In this document: piece after piece, positions 57,949 to 64,000 of the stretch
Numbering within the stretch: the stretch's first letter is position 1
Layout: each line of letters opens with the position of its first letter
Position numbers and translations under genes: made by a program
The notes under the pieces: model-generated
The model's input: the letters and a program-made list of their open reading frames with translations, nothing else
Database searches by the model: none
What the model was told of the DNA's origin: nothing
Assembly (NCBI GenBank): GCA_016937995.1
Contig: JAFGVM010000057.1
Coordinates: 1-64,000 of the forward strand
Direction of reading: 5' to 3'
Source of the DNA: Candidatus Delongbacteria bacterium
Lineage (GTDB): Bacteria; UBA4055
DNA length: 64,000 bases

Positions 57949-58107
57949 TGCTCATTTTGACAAACTCGATGCAATATGTCGAACACTGTCCTTATAAATT
58001 TAAGTAACATTCAGTAGTATAACAATAAAAATATATTGGGTAAACGGATCATTTTGTATTATCTTACGGGTTGTATTTGGTTTAATAATGAATGTGAGAA
58101 ATATATC

Positions 58108-58671
58108 ATGCCTGAAACGACTAATAAACTTAAAGATCATTTTAAAGGAATTCTTTCTGATATCGGTGAAGATCTGAACAGGGACGGATTACGGACAACT
58201 CCAGAGAGAGCGGCCAAAGCTTTCAGATTCCTTACGAAAGGATACTCTGAAGATATTGATAAAGTTGTAAATGGAGCTATTTTTGAAACTTCAAACGATG
58301 ATATGGTGATCGTAAAGGATATTGAACTTTATTCTCTTTGCGAACATCATTTGCTCCCGTTCATAGGTAAATGTCATGTCGCATACATACCGAATGGTAA
58401 AGTCCTTGGATTATCTAAAGTCGCAAGGATCGTTGACGTATTTTCAAGAAGGCTTCAAATACAGGAAAATCTTGTAAGGCAGATCGCTGAAACTATCCTG
58501 AAATATACAGATGCAGAGGGTGTAGGTGTTGTAATTGAAGCTCAACATTTATGCATGATGATGAGAGGTGTTGAGAAGCAAAATTCTGTCATGACAACTT
58601 CGTGTATGCTGGGTTCGTTCAGGGACGAAAATGCTACACGATCAGAGTTTCTAAGCCTGATAGGAAAATGA
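58108..58671 (+). CDS. folE: GTP cyclohydrolase I; start refined from 58036
   Basis: [79 protein letters not shown]. Confidence 0.96.
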   Translation: MPETTNKLKDHFKGILSDIGEDLNRDGLRTTPERAAKAFRFLTKGYSEDIDKVVNGAIFETSNDDMVIVKDIELYSLCEHHLLPFIGKCHVAYIPNGKVLGLSKVARIVDVFSRRLQIQENLVRQIAETILKYTDAEGVGVVIEAQHLCMMMRGVEKQNSVMTTSCMLGSFRDENATRSEFLSLIGK

Positions 58672-58672
58672 T

Positions 58673-58824
58673 GAATATTCAATAATCAACACGGAATGTT
58701 CAATATCCAAGGGAAACTGTAGGGGACGATTTCTTTTCGTCCCCAAACATCCCGTAAAGACGTGATTTATCACGTCTCGTATAAAAAAAATAGATTGCCA
58801 CGGATTATAAATAATCCTCGCAAT
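58673..58824. repeat. Compound palindromic intergenic repeat with three hairpins
   Basis: GAATATTCAATAATCAACACGGAATGTTC; hairpins GGGGACGA/TCGTCCCC (58722-58744), AGACGTGAT/ATCACGTCT (58758-58777), ATTGCCACGGATT...AATCCTCGCAAT (58794-58824). Confidence 0.85.
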
Positions 58825-58838
58825 GACAAAGGAAAGTA

Positions 58839-59555
58839 ATGAATAAAGCAGCGTTAATAACCGGTGCAGCAAAAAGAATCGGAGCACAAATTGCTATTGA
58901 ACTGGCAAGATCTGGATATGATATTGCTCTGCATTATAATTCATCCGAGCAAGATGCTCTACAAACCCAGAAAACAATTCTTGAAAATGGAGTTCAATGC
59001 AGTCTGTTCAAAGGTGACTTAGGAGATAAAATCTACTTGTCAGAGTTGATCAAAGTTGCCTATTCTACTTTCCCTAATTTATCAGTATTGGTAAATAACG
59101 CATCCATATTCAAAAGAGCATCTATTACGGATACTAAATTTGAAATGTTTGAAGAACTTATAGATGTTAATCTCAAAGCACCTTATTTTCTGATCAAAGA
59201 ATTTTCATCAATGTGCGGTTCAGGCAATGTTGTAAATATCCTGGACACAAAGATAACAAAGAGTCAAAATGTTTATGCTGCGTATATCTTGTCAAGAAAA
59301 TCTTTGGCATATCTGACAGAAATGGCAGCTGTTGAATTTGCACCCGGTATAAGAGTAAACGGAATTTGTCCCGGCCTTATCCTGCCGGCTGTTAACGAAA
59401 GTAAAGAGTATGTTGAACGACTATCACAAAAGAACCTGCTTAAGAGAAAAGGATCTCCTGAAAATATTACTTCTACAGTGAAATTTATTCTCGAGAATGA
59501 TTTTCTGACCGGAGAGATCATTAAGGTAGATGGAGGAGAGAACTTGATATGGTAA
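58839..59555 (+). CDS. SDR-family reductase, possibly pteridine/dihydromonapterin reductase-like
   Basis: AALITGAAKRIGAQIAIELARSGYDIALHYNSSEQDA; VLVNNASIFKRASI; YAAYILSRKSLAYLTEMAAVEFAPGIRVNGICPGLI. Lies between folE and folB. Confidence 0.85.
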   Translation: MNKAALITGAAKRIGAQIAIELARSGYDIALHYNSSEQDALQTQKTILENGVQCSLFKGDLGDKIYLSELIKVAYSTFPNLSVLVNNASIFKRASITDTKFEMFEELIDVNLKAPYFLIKEFSSMCGSGNVVNILDTKITKSQNVYAAYILSRKSLAYLTEMAAVEFAPGIRVNGICPGLILPAVNESKEYVERLSQKNLLKRKGSPENITSTVKFILENDFLTGEIIKVDGGENLIW

Positions 59556-59890
59556 TATCAATCAAGAATATCAAAGCTGATGTAATTGTTGGAACTTTGG
59601 ATCAGGAGAGAATGTACCCTCAAACGATCGAATTGGATATTGAATTTGAATATGATGCAGGTAAGGCAGCAGAAACAGATGATTTTAATTATGCCGTAGA
59701 TTATAAGGAATTAACAGATGAAATCCTTGAATATCTTAAAGGAACTAAGTTTTATCTGATAGAAACTTTAGTGAGCAGGATCACAGAAAAGCTGAAGAAC
59801 AAAGAACATATTACTTCAGGAAAAGTAATCTTACGAAAACCTAAAGCATTGAATTGTGCTGAATATGTAAGTGTTGAAGGAACATTTTAG
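59549..59890 (+). CDS. folB: Dihydroneopterin aldolase
   Basis: IKADVIVGTLDQERMYPQTIELDIEFEYDAGKAAETDDFNYAVDYKELTDEILEYL...FYLIETLVSRI. Confidence 0.9.
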   Translation: MVISIKNIKADVIVGTLDQERMYPQTIELDIEFEYDAGKAAETDDFNYAVDYKELTDEILEYLKGTKFYLIETLVSRITEKLKNKEHITSGKVILRKPKALNCAEYVSVEGTF

Positions 59891-59958
59891 TGTTTGTTAG
59901 TTATAAGTAAATAGCTTATATTGTCGCAAATTTAGAATTAAGTAAAAGGAGATAAAAA

Positions 59959-60588
59959 ATGAAGAAATTAACTATGATGATATTTCTGTTGGCAATGGTG
60001 TCAATGTATTCTCAGGGTAAAATTGGAGCAATAAAAGCGGGAATGTTCTTTCCGGGAGCTTGTGAAGGTGGATTTGATCTAGGTATTGAATATGGATTAC
60101 ATATAGATACAAATCTGGATGTGTCAGTTGAAATGGACTGGTTTAAAAAAGATTTCGAAGATAAAGAGATCAAGGATGAATATGAAAATGTTCCGGGTTT
60201 AACAGCAACCGATCTAAGGACCCTAAGTGAAACAACGATTTATGATTTCCCTGTCCTGGTTATGGTTACTGCGAAATTTCCAATTAATTTTAACTATAAA
60301 TGGTTTGCAACAGGTGGATTAGGAGCTGAAATGCTCTACGCTTCTTATACAACTTTTGATGATGATGATAAATCAGAGCTTGCTTTCGATTTTAACTGGC
60401 GACTGGGTGGTGGTATGATTTATAACCTTGGTGAAAGATCTGAAGTTTTGGCAGAAGTTGGATACCATTATTCAAAACCAAGCTATGAGTATGAAGATGA
60501 TTATGCCGGTACTACATATACTTTTAAAAGAGAATATGACATGAGTGGTATCTTCGGCAGAATGGGTGTAAGGTTTTTCTTTAACTAA
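59959..60588 (+). CDS. Outer-membrane beta-barrel-like protein
   Basis: Signal peptide and C-terminal aromatic strand GVRFFFN. Confidence 0.65.
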   Translation: MKKLTMMIFLLAMVSMYSQGKIGAIKAGMFFPGACEGGFDLGIEYGLHIDTNLDVSVEMDWFKKDFEDKEIKDEYENVPGLTATDLRTLSETTIYDFPVLVMVTAKFPINFNYKWFATGGLGAEMLYASYTTFDDDDKSELAFDFNWRLGGGMIYNLGERSEVLAEVGYHYSKPSYEYEDDYAGTTYTFKREYDMSGIFGRMGVRFFFN

Positions 60589-60613
60589 CGAAGAATAATA
60601 AGGATGTGATTTT

Positions 60614-61741
60614 ATGAAATATGGTAATTTTTTGTTTTCAAGTGAATCGGTAACAGAAGGTCATCCTGATAAGATAGCTGACCAGATTTCTGATGCTATT
60701 CTTGATGCAGCATTAAGAGATGACCCTATGAGCAGGGTCGCGATAGAAACTTTCGTAACTACCGGACTGGTTGTAGTAGGTGGGGAAATGACTACTAAAA
60801 CATATATAGATATACCTACAACAGTCAGAAATACGATCAAAGAGATCGGTTACGATGATTCCAGAATGGGTTTTGATTATAATACTTGCGGTGTAATTTC
60901 CACAATAGATCAGCAAAGTCCGGATATTGCTCTCGGAGTTGACAGGGATGGAGCAGGTGATCAGGGTTTAATGTTCGGGTTCGCTTGTAACGAAACCCCG
61001 GAGTATATGCCACTACCGATCGTTCTTGCTCACAAACTTACTAAGAAGCTGTCTCAATGCAGAAAAGAAGGTAATCTGGAATTCTTAAGGCCTGATGGAA
61101 AGTCTCAGGTATCAGTTGACTATAAAGACTGGAAACCTGAATCAATAAATACAGTTGTAGTATCAACTCAACATTCAGATACGATCAGTCATTCAGATCT
61201 TAGCTCAAAGGTAAAAAAACACGTTATCGAACCGGTTATTTCAGAGATGTTCGAAACACATGACTATAAAACCTATATCAATCCAACAGGACATTTTGTT
61301 ATTGGTGGTCCTATGGGTGATGCCGGACTTACCGGTAGAAAGATCATTGTCGATACATACGGAGGTTATGCAAGACACGGTGGAGGTGCTTTTAGCGGAA
61401 AAGATGCTACAAAGGTTGACAGATCAGCTGCTTATATGGCACGATATATTGCAAAAAATATTGTAGCGTCAGGACTCGCAGAAAAACTTGAGATACAACT
61501 TGCTTATGCAATTGGTGTAGCAGAACCAGTTTCAATAATGGCTGAAACTTTCAGGACAGGAAAGGTTAGCGGTGAGGATATCGTAAAGCTGATCAGAAAG
61601 CATTTTGACCTTACACCGAAAGGTATTATTAAGAAATTAGACTTAAGAAAACCTGTGTTCAAAGAAACAGCTGCTTATGGTCATTTTGGAAGGGATCAGT
61701 TCAGTTGGGAAAAACTTGATATGGTGGATAAACTGGCATAG
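60614..61741 (+). CDS. metK: S-adenosylmethionine synthetase
   Basis: [84 protein letters not shown]. Confidence 0.98.
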   Translation: MKYGNFLFSSESVTEGHPDKIADQISDAILDAALRDDPMSRVAIETFVTTGLVVVGGEMTTKTYIDIPTTVRNTIKEIGYDDSRMGFDYNTCGVISTIDQQSPDIALGVDRDGAGDQGLMFGFACNETPEYMPLPIVLAHKLTKKLSQCRKEGNLEFLRPDGKSQVSVDYKDWKPESINTVVVSTQHSDTISHSDLSSKVKKHVIEPVISEMFETHDYKTYINPTGHFVIGGPMGDAGLTGRKIIVDTYGGYARHGGGAFSGKDATKVDRSAAYMARYIAKNIVASGLAEKLEIQLAYAIGVAEPVSIMAETFRTGKVSGEDIVKLIRKHFDLTPKGIIKKLDLRKPVFKETAAYGHFGRDQFSWEKLDMVDKLA

Positions 61742-61742
61742 C

Positions 61743-61806
61743 AATAATCAATGTCCAACACGGAATATCCAATTATGAAGGGATTTGTAAGGGCACAACA
61801 ATTTGT
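61743..61806. repeat. Copy of the AATAATCAA...AACACGGAATRTYCAAT repeat module
   Basis: AATAATCAATGTCCAACACGGAATATCCAATTATGAAGGGATTTGTAAGGGCAC aligns with 58680-58728. Confidence 0.7.
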
Positions 61807-61827
61807 GACCGATACACATAAAAGAAC

Positions 61828-62370
61828 ATGAAAAAACTTTTTATAATAATATTACTTCTCAACTTTATAGCCTTATTTTCAGGTGAGTTCGACCTGTTCA
61901 AAGAAAAAAAGGCGCAGGATCAAAGTTTGTACAAGGACCTGAAACACAATAAAATAAGATTGTCCTATACTCTGTTCCCTGCAAGCTACAATAAAATTGG
62001 TTTTGCAGTAGAAGAATACATAACGAAAAGACTTGGTTTTATGATCGAAGCTGATTTTTCAGATGAAGGATCAACCATGAAGGAAAAAGCTGAGATAATA
62101 ATTGCAGGATCTTACCGTCTTACAAAAAGAGTTAGAACTTGGGTCTTTCAGGGAAATTTAGGTCTTTCGTTCAATGATGATGTTGCTTATGATAATGGTA
62201 TGAGCAAAGGATTCAGGACTAATCATATGTACGGCAGATTTACAGTTGAATACTTATTCAAGAACGGATTAGGATTTGACTTTTCCATGGTTGGAAGAAT
62301 GCCAATAGAATTTGATATTAATGAGGATATGTCACCTCAACATTCCATAGGAATACTTTTTAATTTCTAA
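61828..62370 (+). CDS. Secreted or outer-membrane protein
   Basis: Signal MKKLFIIILLLNFIALFSG; beta-strand pattern ending in HSIGILFNF. Confidence 0.55.
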   Translation: MKKLFIIILLLNFIALFSGEFDLFKEKKAQDQSLYKDLKHNKIRLSYTLFPASYNKIGFAVEEYITKRLGFMIEADFSDEGSTMKEKAEIIIAGSYRLTKRVRTWVFQGNLGLSFNDDVAYDNGMSKGFRTNHMYGRFTVEYLFKNGLGFDFSMVGRMPIEFDINEDMSPQHSIGILFNF

Positions 62371-62393
62371 ATAACAAAACCGGCTGAACTAAA

Positions 62394-64000
62394 TTGAAAT
62401 ATTTTACGATACTCATACTGATATTAGCATTATCATTTTTTTATGTTCTTACGATAAAAAACAGTGATTCAGAACCTGAAATTTCGAAAATTAAATTGAT
62501 CTCTGAAATTGACACAAGTTTGATCGCAGAGGTTCCATACAATGATTTTTTAAAAAATATAGACATTGATGTTAAAAATTCATATTTTACAAAGAGTAAT
62601 ATTTTGATCGACAGTATGGAATATTTTGCTGAAGTTTTAGTAGCAAATGAAGATTCTTTGATATTCGAAATACCAAAAGAATTTAAAAATAGTGATATAT
62701 ATGTTGAGTTTAATTCATTTTCAACGGTCAACTCAGGTTCTGTTTCGATAAAGCATGATCAGAAGCTAAAAAAGGTGGTCTTAGAAGAAACTACTTTTAC
62801 AAAACATAGAATTTTTCTTGGCAAGGTGAAGTCAAGCATAGTTGTGCAGCAAAGTAGATCTACTTACATTTTTAATTTTAGATTATTAAGATCAGTTAAA
62901 CCCCGATGGGACAGAAAAAAGAAGAAAAGCATTGTTATATTTGATATTGCTGGTCTAAAAGACAGTCTCATAAGTGATACTACAGCTTTTCCATTACTTT
63001 CAAAAATACGATCCAGATCAAAATATTTTCCAAAAACTTTTTTGCAATCTTTAAATAGATATGAATCAAAAGTTTCATTCTTAAAATGCCTTGATACCTA
63101 TTTAAATCTTGATAATTTTCCACCATATAAGGATGAAAAAACAATAATAATGGATAGTTTGAGATATTCATCTTTGCCTGAGATCTATGATCTGTCAGGA
63201 TATAATACACATTTTTACGGTAGCAGATCTGAAAATGATAACGGGATCATCACAATGTTCAATAACTCTTCTGTTTTCTTTCACGATCCCGGAAGCAACA
63301 GTCATATGATCAAAAAATTTTATAACGATATAAACGAAAATAAAAATGCTGAAAATTTTTACTTTTTAGATCTTAATTGCGAAACAGATGACCATAATTT
63401 ATACTTGAGAAATATTGATTATTTCCTGCGGGAATATTTTTTCTACGTTAAAACCAAAGTGAATCTGAATGACTACATTTTCATATTTATATCAAGTTCC
63501 TCGGATAAAATTTATGAACCTCTTATAACTATGTTCTATTCTGAGGGTAACATTGAGCCTGTAAGAATAACAGCAAGAATAAATTTAACTGATGTTGCCA
63601 AAACGATCCTTAATTATTCAAAATTAAGATCCCCTGATCATTTTAACGGTAATGATCTAAGTTCTACATCAGAAATTGAAAGCAGAATGAGTATTTTAGG
63701 ATCAGAACTCGATACACTGATATTTTATGACGAAAAGTTCATTTACAAAAAACAAAAGTACTCAGAGAATTTTAAATTAGAAACGATAGCTGAAGAAACT
63801 TATATTGTTAGAAAAAAACAGGATATTGAACATGATTACAAAGAAGCTGTTTTACGGGAATACGAAGGTGACTATGTAAAATATTTTATATTCAGAAACA
63901 ACAGTGAAAAGGTGAAGAATTATAATATAAAAATAAATTCGAAAAGCAGATTCGTTCCATTTAATAATATTGAGGATTATTATTCTCAGAAAAAGAAACG
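62394..64000 (+). CDS. Large secreted protein, partial at window end, TTG start; absent from the ORF track
   Basis: Frame from TTG 62394 reads MKYFTILILILALSFFYVLTIKNSDSEPEISKIKL... and I followed it open to the end of the window. Confidence 0.7.
   Translation, partial: MKYFTILILILALSFFYVLTIKNSDSEPEISKIKLISEIDTSLIAEVPYNDFLKNIDIDVKNSYFTKSNILIDSMEYFAEVLVANEDSLIFEIPKEFKNSDIYVEFNSFSTVNSGSVSIKHDQKLKKVVLEETTFTKHRIFLGKVKSSIVVQQSRSTYIFNFRLLRSVKPRWDRKKKKSIVIFDIAGLKDSLISDTTAFPLLSKIRSRSKYFPKTFLQSLNRYESKVSFLKCLDTYLNLDNFPPYKDEKTIIMDSLRYSSLPEIYDLSGYNTHFYGSRSENDNGIITMFNNSSVFFHDPGSNSHMIKKFYNDINENKNAENFYFLDLNCETDDHNLYLRNIDYFLREYFFYVKTKVNLNDYIFIFISSSSDKIYEPLITMFYSEGNIEPVRITARINLTDVAKTILNYSKLRSPDHFNGNDLSSTSEIESRMSILGSELDTLIFYDEKFIYKKQKYSENFKLETIAEETYIVRKKQDIEHDYKEAVLREYEGDYVKYFIFRNNSEKVKNYNIKINSKSRFVPFNNIEDYYSQKKK

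Noticed and set aside
60589-60613. SAM riboswitch upstream of metK
   Set aside because: Only about 25 bp separate metK from the preceding gene; no room for a leader.
1-64000. tRNA genes near the three aminoacyl-tRNA synthetase genes
   Set aside because: No cloverleaf with a GGTTCRANNC T-arm was recognised in the larger gaps; a tRNAscan run would be decisive.

Overview
The window is an AT-rich, gene-dense chromosomal segment from a Gram-negative bacterium. FCB/Bacteroidetes-like affinity is an inference from a short primary sigma factor, LpxK, TonB/ExbBD, a PorV-like protein and a C10 peptidase. Most of it is housekeeping: radA, priA, pyk, fmt, xseB, aspS, exbB-exbD-exbD-tonB, purD, metG, yraN, an aminotransferase, plsC, leuD, rsgA, ppdK, rpoD, valS, ssb, lpxK, hprK, folE-SDR-folB and metK. 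No tRNA, rRNA, CRISPR array or transposase was recognised. The main second-look items are: (1) a modular family of palindromic intergenic repeats at about 1.33-1.45, 15.8, 28.0-28.2, 58.7-58.8 and 61.7 kb; (2) a 37-bp dyad plus -10-like module shared upstream of a DinD-like gene and a YraN gene; (3) a C10 peptidase in which two successive FN3 domains appear split by inserted domains at the same place; (4) a possible structured element upstream of rpoD; (5) a bTHX small ribosomal protein gene missing from the ORF track; (6) a PriA whose N-terminus lies upstream of any ATG/GTG/TTG codon; (7) a Pyk C-terminal domain whose phospho-His motif is degenerate; (8) a His/Asp/Cys-rich tail on PPDK. I did not find a clearly new multi-gene defence or metabolic system.
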